DNA of 64,000 bases from Gammaproteobacteria bacterium (lineage in GTDB: Bacteria; Pseudomonadota; Gammaproteobacteria; Pseudomonadales; Pseudohongiellaceae): the NCBI GenBank assembly GCA_002706685.1, contig PALV01000013.1, forward strand, positions 224,864-288,863, in the 5' to 3' direction. The stretch's first letter is position 1. Every line of letters starts with the position of its first letter. Made by a program: the position numbers and the translations under genes. Positions 27,527 to 36,882 of this stretch are shown piece by piece. The notes beneath the pieces are model-generated. The model had not been told where the DNA came from. It did not search any database and saw nothing but the letters and a program-made list of their open reading frames with translations.

Positions 27527-29080
27527 TCATGTGCCGCGGGATGGCTCAAGTTTCAGCCCGCGCTGCGCAAGGGCTACTGCACGGAATATGGCACGCGCCT
27601 TGTTCATGGTCTCTTCCCACTCTGAGCGCGGCACAGAATCAGCCACCACACCGGCTCCGGCCTGCACAAACAGCGTCTGGTCCTTGATCACCGCAGTGCG
27701 AATCGCAATTGCCATGTCCATATTGCCGTTCCAGCCTATGTAGCCCATTGCGCCACCATAAACCCCTCGTTTGACAGGTTCGAGTTCGTCAATGATCTCC
27801 ATGGCGCGGACTTTGGGTGCACCACTCAGTGTGCCCACCGGAAGAGTCGCCTTCAGCACATCCAGTGCCGTCTTGTCGTCTCGCATTTCGCTTTCAACAA
27901 TCGAGGCGATATGCATAACGTGGGAATAGCGCTCCACAAACATTTTTTTCGGCACCGTCACGCTACCGGTTTTGGACACTCGACCAGAATCGTTTCGACT
28001 CAGGTCGATCAGCATCAGATGCTCTGCGATTTCCTTGGCATCGGCCAGCAGTTCCTGCTCCAGCGCCTTGTCCTCTTCTTCTGTCTGGCCGCGTTTGCGT
28101 GTACCTGCCAGCGGGCGAACCGTGATCGTGCCATCTTCAACCCTGGCCAGAATCTCGGGCGAAGCGCTGACAATATGGTGGTCGCCCATATTGAAGAACA
28201 CCATGTAAGGCGATGGGTTCAGGTAGCGCAATGCGCGGTAGGCATGTATCGGGTCGCCCACAAAAGGCACCGACATACGTTGCGCCAGCACCACCTGCAT
28301 GACGTCGCCGGCCAGAATATAATCCTTGATACTGTCAACCGCACTTTCGAAAGGCGCCTGCTGAAAGCTGGATCTGAAATCCTGCTCCTGCAGCTGGGCA
28401 TCGGGCATCTGCTGTTCGATGATCGGCTGGCTGAGCGGCTGCGCGAGCCGGGACTCGATATCATCGAGGCGCTCCATCGCATTATTGAATGCATTAGGCA
28501 GTGAGGGGTCGACGTTGCAGACAATGGCGATTGTGCCACGCAGATTGTCGAATACCACCACCTCTTCTGAAACCATCAGGACAATTTCCGGTGTGCCGAT
28601 TTCGTCACTGCCCGGCGCCGCACCGAGTGTCGGCTCCACATAACGAACAGTGTCGTAGCTGAAATAACCGACCAGGCCGCCGCTGAATCGTGGCACATCG
28701 GATATGGGCGCTACGTTATACTCTTTTTGAAACGACTCGACAAAAACAAAGGGGTCATCGTAGTTTTCACTGCTGATCAGCTTGCCGTCGGTTTCCACCT
28801 CTACCTGACGATCGCGCACCTTGATCACTGTGCGACAGGGCAGACCGATCATGGAGTAGCGCCCCCACTTCTCACCGCCCTGCACCGACTCGAACAGGTA
28901 TGTGTATTCGCCACCGGCAAGTTTGAGATAGGTGCTCAGGGGTGTCTCAAAATCCGCGAGCACTTCGCGCACCACTGGAATGCGGTTGTAACCTTGTGCC
29001 GCCAGCTGTGCGAAGCGGCTTTCATCCAGACTGCGTGCCGATATTGCGGGAACATCTTGTTGGGTGGGCTTGGCGCTCAT
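27527..29080 (-). CDS. trpE: Anthranilate synthase component I
   Basis: A 517-residue chorismate-using enzyme that, with TrpG, makes anthranilate. The catalytic domain shows [44 protein letters not shown]-like [22 protein letters not shown] and [16 protein letters not shown]. The N-terminal half carries the Trp feedback site ([23 protein letters not shown] with the LLES-type segment). The ATG at 29080 has AGGAG at 29091-29095; an upstream GTG at 29101 is possible but would overlap rpe. It follows rpe by 17 bases. The gph gene often found between them is missing. Confidence 0.96.
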   Translation of the reverse strand: MSAKPTQQDVPAISARSLDESRFAQLAAQGYNRIPVVREVLADFETPLSTYLKLAGGEYTYLFESVQGGEKWGRYSMIGLPCRTVIKVRDRQVEVETDGKLISSENYDDPFVFVESFQKEYNVAPISDVPRFSGGLVGYFSYDTVRYVEPTLGAAPGSDEIGTPEIVLMVSEEVVVFDNLRGTIAIVCNVDPSLPNAFNNAMERLDDIESRLAQPLSQPIIEQQMPDAQLQEQDFRSSFQQAPFESAVDSIKDYILAGDVMQVVLAQRMSVPFVGDPIHAYRALRYLNPSPYMVFFNMGDHHIVSASPEILARVEDGTITVRPLAGTRKRGQTEEEDKALEQELLADAKEIAEHLMLIDLSRNDSGRVSKTGSVTVPKKMFVERYSHVMHIASIVESEMRDDKTALDVLKATLPVGTLSGAPKVRAMEIIDELEPVKRGVYGGAMGYIGWNGNMDMAIAIRTAVIKDQTLFVQAGAGVVADSVPRSEWEETMNKARAIFRAVALAQRGLKLEPSRGT

Positions 29081-29097
29081 GCCGGATCGATCTCCTG

Positions 29098-29775
29098 TCA
29101 CGCGGACTGTGTCTGTGCCAGCTGCTCGCGCATGGCGGTTATCGTCGAGCGATAGTCATCGCTGTTGAAGATGGCCGAACCGGCAACAAACATATCGGCT
29201 CCAGCGCGTGCGATTTCACCTATATTGGCCGGCGTGACACCACCATCCACTTCCAGGCGAATGTCATAACCACTTTCATCAATCAGATTGCGGATCAGCG
29301 CCAGCTTTTTGAGTGCCGACGGAATGAACTTCTGACCGCCGAAACCGGGATTGACGGACATCACCAGAATCAGGTCCACCTTGTCCAGCACATACTCCAG
29401 ACATTCCAGGCCGGTGGCCGGATTCAAAACCAGCCCGGCTTTGCAGCCGCTGTCACGGATCAGTTGCAGCGAACGATCAACGTGCTGCGAGGCTTCCGGG
29501 TGAAAGCTGATGATACTGGCGCCGGCCTTGGCAAAATCCTGAATCATGCTGTCTACCGGTGAAACCATCAAATGCACGTCGATGGGCGCCGTTACGCCAT
29601 ACTTGCGCAGCGCCTGGCAAACCATCGGCCCAATGGTCAGATTGGGCACGTAGTGATTGTCCATCACATCAAAATGCACCACATCGGCTCCGGCGGCGAG
29701 CACATCGTCCACTTCCTGACCCAGGCGGGCAAAATCAGCGGAGAGAATCGAAGGGGCGATCAGAAAGTCTTTCAT
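29098..29775 (-). CDS. rpe: Ribulose-phosphate 3-epimerase
   Basis: A 225-residue TIM-barrel epimerase of the pentose phosphate pathway, interconverting ribulose 5-phosphate and xylulose 5-phosphate. Signatures include [61 protein letters not shown] and [11 protein letters not shown]. Metal ligands (His and Asp in these blocks) are present. It forms a unit with trpE. Confidence 0.97.
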   Translation of the reverse strand: MKDFLIAPSILSADFARLGQEVDDVLAAGADVVHFDVMDNHYVPNLTIGPMVCQALRKYGVTAPIDVHLMVSPVDSMIQDFAKAGASIISFHPEASQHVDRSLQLIRDSGCKAGLVLNPATGLECLEYVLDKVDLILVMSVNPGFGGQKFIPSALKKLALIRNLIDESGYDIRLEVDGGVTPANIGEIARAGADMFVAGSAIFNSDDYRSTITAMREQLAQTQSA

Positions 29776-29822
29776 AATGGATGATCCCTGCGGACAGCGC
29801 GTTAAAAACTAGTATTTTAACG

Positions 29823-30024
29823 TCTATTGCGACAAATTGCCTGACCCATTCTCCGCCTTCTTCTCAACAGAGAGCTGGTGGTTCAGCGCAGCCAGCCTTC
29901 CCAGTTTGCCAATATCCTGCCAGTCGCCATCGAAAACTTCTACCGCGTCATTGTCAGCCGGCTCAATCGGCAGGTTATCCGACAAGCACTGGTAAAAGGG
30001 CGTTGGTTTGACCCATAACCGCAT
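29823..30024 (-). pseudogene. Decayed partial copy of the murU 3' end
   Basis: The stretch 29823-29950 aligns with 30993-31120, the 3' end of murU and the bases after it, at roughly 80% identity by eye. On the minus strand it encodes VEVFDGDWQDIGKLGRLAALNHQLSVEKK, matching the MurU end VTGEVFEGDWQDIGTPERLAALNHQLSVEK. The upstream part of the frame (to 30024) no longer resembles MurU, and no start or nucleotide-binding domain is present. It is best read as a duplication remnant. It and the intact murU flank the torF gene as direct repeats about 1.17 kb apart. Confidence 0.7.
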
Positions 30025-30072
30025 TGCACTTATTAGATTGTGTCACATTTTTGTGCAAGCCGATAATGAGTC

Positions 30073-30087
30073 GCACCAAATCAGTGC
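30073..30087 (+). promoter_or_regulatory. NtrC-like enhancer site upstream of torF
   Basis: GCACCAAATCAGTGC has half-sites GCAC and GTGC in the same spacing as the NtrC consensus (GCACC-N5-GGTGC, 15 bases). It lies about 66 bases upstream of the sigma-54 -24 element, a usual enhancer distance. The right half has AG where GG is expected next to the core, so it is a moderate match. Confidence 0.4.
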
Positions 30088-30152
30088 GACACCTGTGCCC
30101 GAAACACTCATTCCGTCCGTCAAATGGCGTAGTTGGCCGCAATTTTCAACAT

Positions 30153-30168
30153 TGGCCCGCTACTTGCA
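30153..30168 (+). promoter_or_regulatory. Sigma-54 promoter of torF
   Basis: TGGCCCG (30153-30159) and TTGCA (30164-30168) are separated by four bases. This matches TGGCACG-N4-TTGCW with one change, and the invariant GG and GC are 12 bases apart as required. Transcription would start near 30179, giving a leader of about 80 bases. Confidence 0.7.
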
Positions 30169-30261
30169 AAACATCAAATCAAGAAAGTCATTACTTTCGA
30201 AAGCGTAAAAATAACGCAGCAAAGACTACCATCAAGCACAGATTTATCATGGAGAAAACAT

Positions 30262-30912
30262 ATGAAACGATTGACCCAACTCGCAGCAGGCCTGGCACTG
30301 GCATCAAGCGCACTGGTAGCTTCCACCAGCGCATCAGCCGAAGTCTCCTACAACATCGGTTATGCATCTGAGTACTACTTCCGTGGTGTTTTGCAAAAGA
30401 GCTCCTCTGCCAGCGCTGGCATCGACTACGAGGCCGATGGTTTCTATGTGGGCAGCTGGGCAGCAGACGTGGGCGATGGCCTGGAAGTCGATGGTTACTT
30501 TGGTTACGGCATCGAAACTGAATCCGGCGTTTCTGCCAGCATCGGATATACCGGCTACTTCTACACCGGTGAGTTCGACGACACTTACCAGGAAATCAAC
30601 TTCGGTCTGGGTTATGGCATGTTCAGCCTGGGCTACTCAGTCGGTGAATGGGATGGTTTCGGCGCCAGCCAAGACTACGACTTCCTCGACCTGACCATCA
30701 CTGGCGAATCTGGCCTGTACGCCACAGTGGGCATCTGGGGTGACGAGTTTGACGGTGAGTATCTGGAAGTGGGTTACGGCTTCAGCTTTGCCGACTTCGA
30801 TATGGGCATCGCGGGCATCATCAACAGCGAAGAGCTGTCTGACGAATTAAACTCCAGCGGTAGCCCGACTACCGGCGAAGGCATTGTGTTCTCAATCGGC
30901 AAATCCTGGTAA
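30262..30912 (+). CDS. TorF-family putative outer-membrane porin
   Basis: A 216-residue protein with a signal peptide (residues 1-26, ending SASA) and a mature part of alternating aromatic/small residues (VSYNIGYASEYYFRGVLQ, IETESGVSASIGYTGYF, YLEVGYGFSFADFDMG) ending in Trp, typical of a small outer-membrane beta-barrel. SxYxFRG near the start is the hallmark of the TorF (TIGR02001) family, which in many proteobacteria sits beside glnK-amtB. Here those genes are absent, but the promoter is of the sigma-54/NtrC type, consistent with nitrogen control. The ATG at 30262 follows GGAGAAAACAT. It lies between two copies of the murU 3' end and is followed by a palindromic repeat. Confidence 0.8.
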   Translation: MKRLTQLAAGLALASSALVASTSASAEVSYNIGYASEYYFRGVLQKSSSASAGIDYEADGFYVGSWAADVGDGLEVDGYFGYGIETESGVSASIGYTGYFYTGEFDDTYQEINFGLGYGMFSLGYSVGEWDGFGASQDYDFLDLTITGESGLYATVGIWGDEFDGEYLEVGYGFSFADFDMGIAGIINSEELSDELNSSGSPTTGEGIVFSIGKSW

Positions 30913-30942
30913 GACACACCTGCAGACCCACATCTGCATCTT

Positions 30943-30986
30943 AAAGGGGACGGAGGGATTTACACATAAATCCCTCCGTCCCCTTT
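30943..30986. repeat. GGGGACGG palindromic repeat, copy 1
   Basis: A perfect inverted repeat: AAAGGGGACGGAGGGATTTA (30943-30962), loop CACA, and its exact complement (30967-30986). It starts 31 bases after the torF stop and ends just before the murU 3' end. A 20-bp stem would fold stably in RNA and may end or protect transcripts from both sides. Two relatives lie at 50075 and 51502. Confidence 0.9.
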
Positions 30987-30992
30987 AGCTTC

Positions 30993-31120
30993 TCTATTGC
31001 AATAAATTGACTGAGCCATTCTCTGCTTACTTCTCAACAGAGAGCTGGTGGTTCAGCGCCGCCAGTCTTTCGGGTGTGCCAATGTCCTGCCAGTCGCCTT
31101 CGAACACTTCGCCCGTCACA
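30993..31120. repeat. Direct repeat partner of 29823-29950 (murU 3' end)
   Basis: This is the intact copy of the duplicated segment: it begins TCTATTGC like the copy at 29823, and includes the shared run around TCAACAGAGAGCTGG and the murU C-terminal codons. The pair flanks torF and its promoter. Confidence 0.7.
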
Positions 31121-31725
31121 CCTCCTTCCTGCATGGCTTTGCGTAACATCGGCCCAAGCGGCAGAAAACGTTCAGACTCACCCGCAAACAACAGTGGATG
31201 TAGCACGCTGATTCCGGCATACGTCAGTTTGCGCTCACCGTGCTCTGAGACGATGCCGCTGTCGCTCAGACAGAAGTCTCCTGCAGGATTGTGTGGTGCA
31301 TTGCAAATCAGCACCAGATGCGCCAGGCGCGAAGGACCCAACTGTCTGGCAATTGGCAACAGGCGCCGGTAGTCAAAGTTCGTCCAGACATCAGCATTGG
31401 TAAGAATAAAGGGCTGGTCGCCGAGCATGGGCATGGCGCGGATGATCCCCCCGGCCGTTTCCAGACGCTCGTCTTCTTCAGAAAAATGGATACGAACGCC
31501 ATGACGACTGCCGTCGCCAAGTGCTTCCTTAATCTGGGAACCCAGGTGATGCAGATTGATGACGATATCCTGTACACCGGCCTGACGCAGACGTGCGATC
31601 TGCCACTCGATAAGCCTGCGGTCGCCAGCCGGCAGCAGTGCTTTGGGGATCGTTTCCGTCAATGGCAGCATGCGTTGCCCCAGACCGGCCGCCAGAATCA
31701 TTGCCCTCGTTGCGGTCACACTCAT
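31027..31725 (-). CDS. murU: N-acetylmuramate alpha-1-phosphate uridylyltransferase
   Basis: A 232-residue nucleotidyltransferase with the N-terminal loop MILAAGLGQRMLPLTETIPKA (quoted without its last residue family-wide), ETAGGIIRAMP, and NADVW as the metal-binding site. With AmgK it forms a shortcut that turns recovered MurNAc into UDP-MurNAc, bypassing MurA and fosfomycin, as in Pseudomonas. Its ATG overlaps the amgK stop by four bases. A broken copy of its 3' end lies beyond torF. Confidence 0.92.
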   Translation of the reverse strand: MSVTATRAMILAAGLGQRMLPLTETIPKALLPAGDRRLIEWQIARLRQAGVQDIVINLHHLGSQIKEALGDGSRHGVRIHFSEEDERLETAGGIIRAMPMLGDQPFILTNADVWTNFDYRRLLPIARQLGPSRLAHLVLICNAPHNPAGDFCLSDSGIVSEHGERKLTYAGISVLHPLLFAGESERFLPLGPMLRKAMQEGGVTGEVFEGDWQDIGTPERLAALNHQLSVEK

Positions 31726-32831
31726 GAGAGTCCCAGATCGCGCAGTTTCTGCTGCATTGCCGGCATCGGCCCACGCCGAAACCAGTCCACAAATGCCGCC
31801 AGCTCGGCATGTTCAGACGCAACTGTTACAACATAATGCATGACCAGCGACAGATCAGCGAGATAGCGCTGTTTGCCATCCCGCAGCGCCAGCCGGCAAA
31901 AAATGCCCAGCACTTTGATATGTCGCTGCAGCCCCATCAGATCAAAATCCCGCTGCATATCCGCGTCAGTGTACCCTGCTGGCAGGATACCGCGCTGTCG
32001 GGCCAGCCGCGCGTAGCCGTTCACCCAGCGACGCACATCAGCGGTCGGCCATGCCACATAACAGTCCCGCAGCAGCGACACCAGGTCATAGCTCACCGGA
32101 CCAATGACGGCATCCTGAAAGTCAATCACACCGGGGGGCTGATCCTCGTGATGGACACCTCCGGCATCAACGGGGATCATCAAGTTTCTGGAGTGGTAGT
32201 CGCGATGAACGCGGACCTGCGGCTGTTGTAGCGCCGCATCACACAGCAGCTGCCGCGTCTGCTGCAAAAGCGTGCGCTCACTTTCCGATATTGGCCAATT
32301 GAGCATTTCAGCGCAGAACCAGTCGTCGAAAAGACGCATTTCCTGCTCAAGCCGACCACGATCATAAGGCGGCAAATCGCTTTCATGCCGGTCAGCCTGC
32401 AGATCAAGCAGCGCCAGCATGGCCTGACCGTATAGTTTCTCCACACGTTCCATATCACCGTCGCGCTGGGCCTCCAGAAGCGCCGGCCAGTAAAGCTGAT
32501 CCCCAAAGTCTTCCACTATTAGAAAACCCTGCTCAAGATTCTGGGCCAGAATCTCGGGCGTGCGCATGCCGGCGCGACTGAATTCTGCGGCAGCACGCAC
32601 AAAAGCCGGGTTATCCTCCTTGTCCGGAGGAGCGTCGACCAGCAAGCGTGTTACGGCATGGATGCTGCAGCGAAAATAGCGCCGGAAACTGGCGTCGCCG
32701 CCCAGAGACCTGGCATGTAATGGCCCGGGATCCTTCCCGTCACGCTCCGTCATGGCCTGTCGCGCCCAGTTCTCGAGCTGCTCCTGACGCCTGGCCTGAA
32801 CGGCGTCAACATCCCCTTGTACTGTAGTCAT
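31722..32831 (-). CDS. amgK: N-acetylmuramate/N-acetylglucosamine kinase
   Basis: A 369-residue aminoglycoside-phosphotransferase-fold kinase that phosphorylates the anomeric carbon of MurNAc in peptidoglycan recycling. The catalytic loop is VHRDYHSRNLM (HxDxxxxN) and the metal loop VIDFQDAVIGPVSYDLVSLL. An N-terminal SLGGDASFRRYFR block forms part of the nucleotide-binding site. It is divergent from lptD across a short gap and coupled to murU, the Pseudomonas arrangement. Confidence 0.92.
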   Translation of the reverse strand: MTTVQGDVDAVQARRQEQLENWARQAMTERDGKDPGPLHARSLGGDASFRRYFRCSIHAVTRLLVDAPPDKEDNPAFVRAAAEFSRAGMRTPEILAQNLEQGFLIVEDFGDQLYWPALLEAQRDGDMERVEKLYGQAMLALLDLQADRHESDLPPYDRGRLEQEMRLFDDWFCAEMLNWPISESERTLLQQTRQLLCDAALQQPQVRVHRDYHSRNLMIPVDAGGVHHEDQPPGVIDFQDAVIGPVSYDLVSLLRDCYVAWPTADVRRWVNGYARLARQRGILPAGYTDADMQRDFDLMGLQRHIKVLGIFCRLALRDGKQRYLADLSLVMHYVVTVASEHAELAAFVDWFRRGPMPAMQQKLRDLGLS

Positions 32832-32994
32832 TCTGTCTCCACCGAAACTATCCCGGCTTTATATCAAAACCCCAATGAATTATCATGCGGGCGCTACTGC
32901 CGACGCCATCGGGCACGGACGAAGCCGCCCTATTATCGCCTTTTCGCCGAGTTTTCGCCGACTGGATTTTTTGCCGACTGGATTGCCTGACACT

Positions 32995-35538
32995 ATGCCA
33001 CGCCCTTCCCTGTTTACTTTGCTGCCGTCAGGCCCTGTCAGACCCGTCACGGTCACAGCGCTTTCGTTCGGCAGCCTGGTAGCCATGATGACCGCTGGCC
33101 AGGCCATTGCGCAAACACCGACCAGCGAGTCCGCCAATACCGCTCCAGATGCTACCGGCAACGGTATTATGCGTGACTGGACGCCACGCAGCGAACTGCC
33201 GACGGAGCTGTTGCAGCAGTTACGCAGCGCATGCTGCGGCATGTTTGTGGAACCAGAACTGACCGGCGAGTACATTGACCTGGAACCCGATCAGGCGCCC
33301 ACAGAAGTGCAGACACAGACCCGTGTCCGCCAGCCCGAGCCATATCAGCTTTATGTGGACGGCGCCGTTAATGTGCAGCAGGGCTATCGCAGCCTCACAG
33401 CCAGCGATGGCATGCACATGAACGAAGAAACCAACATCCTGACTCTACAGGGCGACGTGCTGTTTCGCGAGCCCGGCTTTCTGATCACCGGCGAAGGCGC
33501 AGTGCTTGATCAGAACACCGGTGACAATGAGATTTCTCAGGCTGCCTATGTGATGCATGAAACACAGATTCACGGCAGCGCTGACCAGCTTAGCTATAAC
33601 AGTGAAAGCGGCATGCTGACTCTGGATAATGGTGCGTTCAGCCGCTGTGAACCAATGGACCCATTCTGGGTCATGCAGGCCAGCAATCTGCGCCTGGACA
33701 ATGCCTCAGGCGTTGGTTATGCCAGCAATGTCACGCTGAGAATCAGCGACATACCCGTTTTCTATTATCCATGGACACTGCAGTTCCCGATCAGCGACCA
33801 GCGGGTCTCCGGGATTCTGCCACCGTCCATCAGCAATAGTCGCGACAGCGGGCTGGATATAGCCGTGCCCTACTATTTCAATCTGGCACCGCACTATGAC
33901 GCCACCCTGACGCCCCGCCTGATGACCGAACGCGGCCTGATGCTGAGCGGCGAGTTTCGCTACCTGGCAGACTGGTCCATGAACACGGTCAATCTGGCAC
34001 TGCTGCCAAAGGACAACACTTACGACGCAGCACGTGCTGCCCAGCCAGGAAGCGACACTCCATCGGTGGAAAAGCGCTGGTTTGCCGGCTTTGAGCACGA
34101 AGGTCAGCTGGGCGAGAATTGGCGCACTTTCGTGGACTACAGCTCCGTCAGCGATGCCGATTATTTTCGTGATCTGGGCAGCCGCGACCTGAACGTGGAA
34201 AGTCGCACCCATCTCAACAAAGAGGGTGTTGTGACCTGGCAGAGCAGTCAATGGCAGGCACTCAGCCGCGTCCAGCGCATCGAAGTGCTGGACCCGTATG
34301 TGGCATCAATAGATATCAACAAACCATTTGATCGGCTGCCCGAGCTGCAGCTGAATGGCCGGTTCGAGGCAAGCTCCATCCTGGAGTATGGCTTTGACAG
34401 CAGTCATGTCAGCTTCGATCGATCCCTCAGTCGCGAGCTGCTCAGCGATGAACAGGTCAATCAGGGCGCCCTGGTAACCGGCGAACGCCTGACAGCAGAA
34501 CCCTGGGTCAGCCTGCCACTGCGAACACCCGGTTATTTTGTAGTGCCCACGGCCCGCTACCGTTATGCGTCCTGGCAACTGGACCAGCAGGCCCAGCAGA
34601 CGCCCTCCAACCCGGACCGTGGCGTGGGGGTCTTCAGTCTCGATAGCGGCCTGGTCTTTGAGCGAGACCTTCTGTTTGGCGAACAGACCATGACGCAGAC
34701 GCTGGAGCCGCGCTTGTACTATCTTTACAGCGAGCGCGAAGATCAGCAGTTTTTGCCAACCTTTGACACCGCCCAGCTCAATCTCAATTTTAACCAGCTG
34801 TTTCGTCATGACCGTTTCAGCGGGCCTGATCGAGTGGGTGATGCCAATCAGGTCAGTGCCGCCGTTACGACACGATTTATCGACAGCGGTGGAATTGAGC
34901 AGGCGCGCTTCAGTGCCGGCCAGATATTTTATTTCGAGGATCGCACTGTCTCGCTGGACAGCCCGCTGCAAAGCTGGCTGCTGTTGCAGCCACTGAACAC
35001 TGAGCGCTCTGCACTGATCCTGGAAGGCAGCTATCGTCCGGCACAGCGCTGGCAGATGATGGCCGACCTGCAGTGGGACCAGGAAAACAGCAATGTGGAT
35101 GAAGGCAGTGTTGCTGTACAGTTCCGGGTGGACGACGACCGCATAATCAACGCAGCCTTCCGTTATCGGGAACGAACCGATGTGTTTCTGCAGGCTCCGC
35201 CGCTGCTGGACCCAGTGATCAAGCAGACGGACATCTCTGCAGTCTGGCCGGTGAACGATAACTGGCGCGTCTTCGGTCGTTGGAACTACGATCACAGCAA
35301 CAGCCGGAACCTTGAAACGTTTGCAGGGGTCGAATACAGTAATTGTTGTTCCACGATGCGCCTGGTCGCTCGCGACTGGGTGGACGAATACGAATTTTTT
35401 GCGCAGGACAGCCGCCAGAACCGTGGCATTTTCTTCCAATTCACGCTGCTCGGCCTGGGCGATCTGACCGGAGGCGGCCTGAGCAATCTGCTCACGCGCG
35501 GCATACCCGGATTTAAGGAGTACGATGTTAATGATTGA
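32995..35538 (+). CDS. lptD: LPS-assembly protein LptD
   Basis: An outer-membrane protein of 847 residues that inserts LPS into the outer leaflet together with LptE. A signal peptide ends near GQAIAQ; an OstA/LptA-like beta-jellyroll follows (LYVDGAVNVQQGYRSL, ILTLQGDVLFREPGF), then a large beta-barrel. Disulfide cysteines are visible in the expected places: SACCGMFVEPEL near the N-terminus, FSRCEPMDPFW, and YSNCCSTMRLVARD near the C-terminus. The ATG at 32995 is chosen because it opens the signal peptide; an in-frame ATG at 32875 would add 40 residues. The end overlaps surA by 14 bases. Confidence 0.95.
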   Translation: MPRPSLFTLLPSGPVRPVTVTALSFGSLVAMMTAGQAIAQTPTSESANTAPDATGNGIMRDWTPRSELPTELLQQLRSACCGMFVEPELTGEYIDLEPDQAPTEVQTQTRVRQPEPYQLYVDGAVNVQQGYRSLTASDGMHMNEETNILTLQGDVLFREPGFLITGEGAVLDQNTGDNEISQAAYVMHETQIHGSADQLSYNSESGMLTLDNGAFSRCEPMDPFWVMQASNLRLDNASGVGYASNVTLRISDIPVFYYPWTLQFPISDQRVSGILPPSISNSRDSGLDIAVPYYFNLAPHYDATLTPRLMTERGLMLSGEFRYLADWSMNTVNLALLPKDNTYDAARAAQPGSDTPSVEKRWFAGFEHEGQLGENWRTFVDYSSVSDADYFRDLGSRDLNVESRTHLNKEGVVTWQSSQWQALSRVQRIEVLDPYVASIDINKPFDRLPELQLNGRFEASSILEYGFDSSHVSFDRSLSRELLSDEQVNQGALVTGERLTAEPWVSLPLRTPGYFVVPTARYRYASWQLDQQAQQTPSNPDRGVGVFSLDSGLVFERDLLFGEQTMTQTLEPRLYYLYSEREDQQFLPTFDTAQLNLNFNQLFRHDRFSGPDRVGDANQVSAAVTTRFIDSGGIEQARFSAGQIFYFEDRTVSLDSPLQSWLLLQPLNTERSALILEGSYRPAQRWQMMADLQWDQENSNVDEGSVAVQFRVDDDRIINAAFRYRERTDVFLQAPPLLDPVIKQTDISAVWPVNDNWRVFGRWNYDHSNSRNLETFAGVEYSNCCSTMRLVARDWVDEYEFFAQDSRQNRGIFFQFTLLGLGDLTGGGLSNLLTRGIPGFKEYDVND

Positions 35539-36874
35539 TTTTATGAACCGACTGGCAGGGCAGTCACGCGATCACTTGAGCCGTGCCGCCCTGCTGGGCA
35601 GCGCGCTCCTGTTGCTGATGACCACCGCGATCCCGTCCCAGGCGGCAGAGCGTCAGGTCCTGGACAGAGTAATAGCGATCGTCGATGACGGTGTCATTCT
35701 GCAAAGCGAATATGAAGAGCGGCTTGCCGAAATTCAGCAACGCGCTGCAGAAACAGGCATGCAGTTGCCTCCGCCTGCAGACCTCCGCAACCAGGTCATG
35801 GAAAATCTGATTGTAGAGAATCTTCAGCTGCAAATGGCTGAGCGCGTTGGTATCCGCTTCGATGACGATACCCTGAACCGCGTGATCGCAGACATCGCCC
35901 AGTCCAACAACATGAGCTTTGATCAGTACGTGACCCTGCTGGAGTCACAAGGCATGTACCTGGCAACCCGCGAACGCATTCGTCGTGAACTGGCGATCAA
36001 TGAAGTGCAGCGTGGCCTGGTGAACCGTCGCATCAGCATTACCGACCAGGAAATCGACAACTACCTCAACTCCGAAGCTGGACGTACCGCAATGGCACCA
36101 GATTATCTGGTGGATCAGATTCTGGTTCCGTTTCGCGATACCGACCCCCAGCAGCTGACAGCCGCCAAGCAGGCCCTGGTGCAGGATATTTACCGGCGCG
36201 CAGAGGATGGTGAGGACTTCGCCCAGCTGCGCATGGAGGCTCAGCAGCGTGCCAGCGAACTGGGCTTTGCCGTCAGCGGCGGCGAGCTGGGATGGCGCAA
36301 GCGCGAAGAGCTGCCTTCGCTGTTCGCCGAATTTGTTCCGGACCTGAGCATTGGTGATGTGCAGGAACCCGTGCAGAGCGCCAACGGCATGCACATTGTC
36401 AAACTGTCAGACGTGCGCGGCGATTCAAATCGCCTGGTCGAGCAGACTCAGGCGCGACACATTCTGGTGGCGCCCAATGAAATCCGCACCGAAGAGCAGG
36501 CCCGCCGACTGATCAATGAAATCCACCAGCGCATTCAGGACGGCGAGGATTTCAACGTACTGGCCCGCCAATATTCCGATGACACCATGTCTGTCGTTGC
36601 AGGTGGTGACCTGGGCTGGGTCAGTGACGGTGGCATGCCTCCCGAGTTTGCTGCAGAGGTAGCGGATCTGCCGGTCGGCGAACTTAGCGAACCTTTCCGT
36701 ACCAGCTTTGGCTGGCACGTGGCCGAGGTCACCGGGCGCCGCGAACAGGATCTGAGTCGCGACTACCGTCGACAGCAGGCTCAAAATGCACTGCGTGCCC
36801 GCAAGTTCGACCTTGAGCTCGAGAACTGGATTCTGGAAATCCGCGACGAAGCTTACGTCGAATATATTGACTAA
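35525..36874 (+). CDS. surA: SurA, periplasmic chaperone and peptidyl-prolyl isomerase
   Basis: A 449-residue chaperone for outer-membrane proteins, LptD among them. A signal peptide ends near SQA (about residue 40). The N-domain starts [19 protein letters not shown]. Two parvulin domains follow: about residues 195-300 ([18 protein letters not shown]) and 305-410 ([27 protein letters not shown]). AAGGAG (35515-35520) is only four bases from the first ATG, so the ATG at 35531 or 35543 could be the true start. Coupled to lptD by overlap. Confidence 0.95.
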   Translation: MLMIDFMNRLAGQSRDHLSRAALLGSALLLLMTTAIPSQAAERQVLDRVIAIVDDGVILQSEYEERLAEIQQRAAETGMQLPPPADLRNQVMENLIVENLQLQMAERVGIRFDDDTLNRVIADIAQSNNMSFDQYVTLLESQGMYLATRERIRRELAINEVQRGLVNRRISITDQEIDNYLNSEAGRTAMAPDYLVDQILVPFRDTDPQQLTAAKQALVQDIYRRAEDGEDFAQLRMEAQQRASELGFAVSGGELGWRKREELPSLFAEFVPDLSIGDVQEPVQSANGMHIVKLSDVRGDSNRLVEQTQARHILVAPNEIRTEEQARRLINEIHQRIQDGEDFNVLARQYSDDTMSVVAGGDLGWVSDGGMPPEFAAEVADLPVGELSEPFRTSFGWHVAEVTGRREQDLSRDYRRQQAQNALRARKFDLELENWILEIRDEAYVEYID

Positions 36875-36882
36875 CGGCGGTG

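Noticed and set aside
29824..30024. A small independent gene beside rpe
   Set aside because: Its C-terminal half is a degraded copy of the murU end and its start has no support, so it is recorded as a pseudogene fragment.
32832..32994. A sigma-E promoter before lptD (GAAACT ... TCAAAA)
   Set aside because: The spacing is only 14 bases and the -35 match is shifted, so it does not meet the consensus.
34306..35439. A long open frame antisense to lptD
   Set aside because: It has no recognisable domain or ribosome-binding site and lies wholly opposite a well-supported gene; GC-rich codon use produces such shadows.
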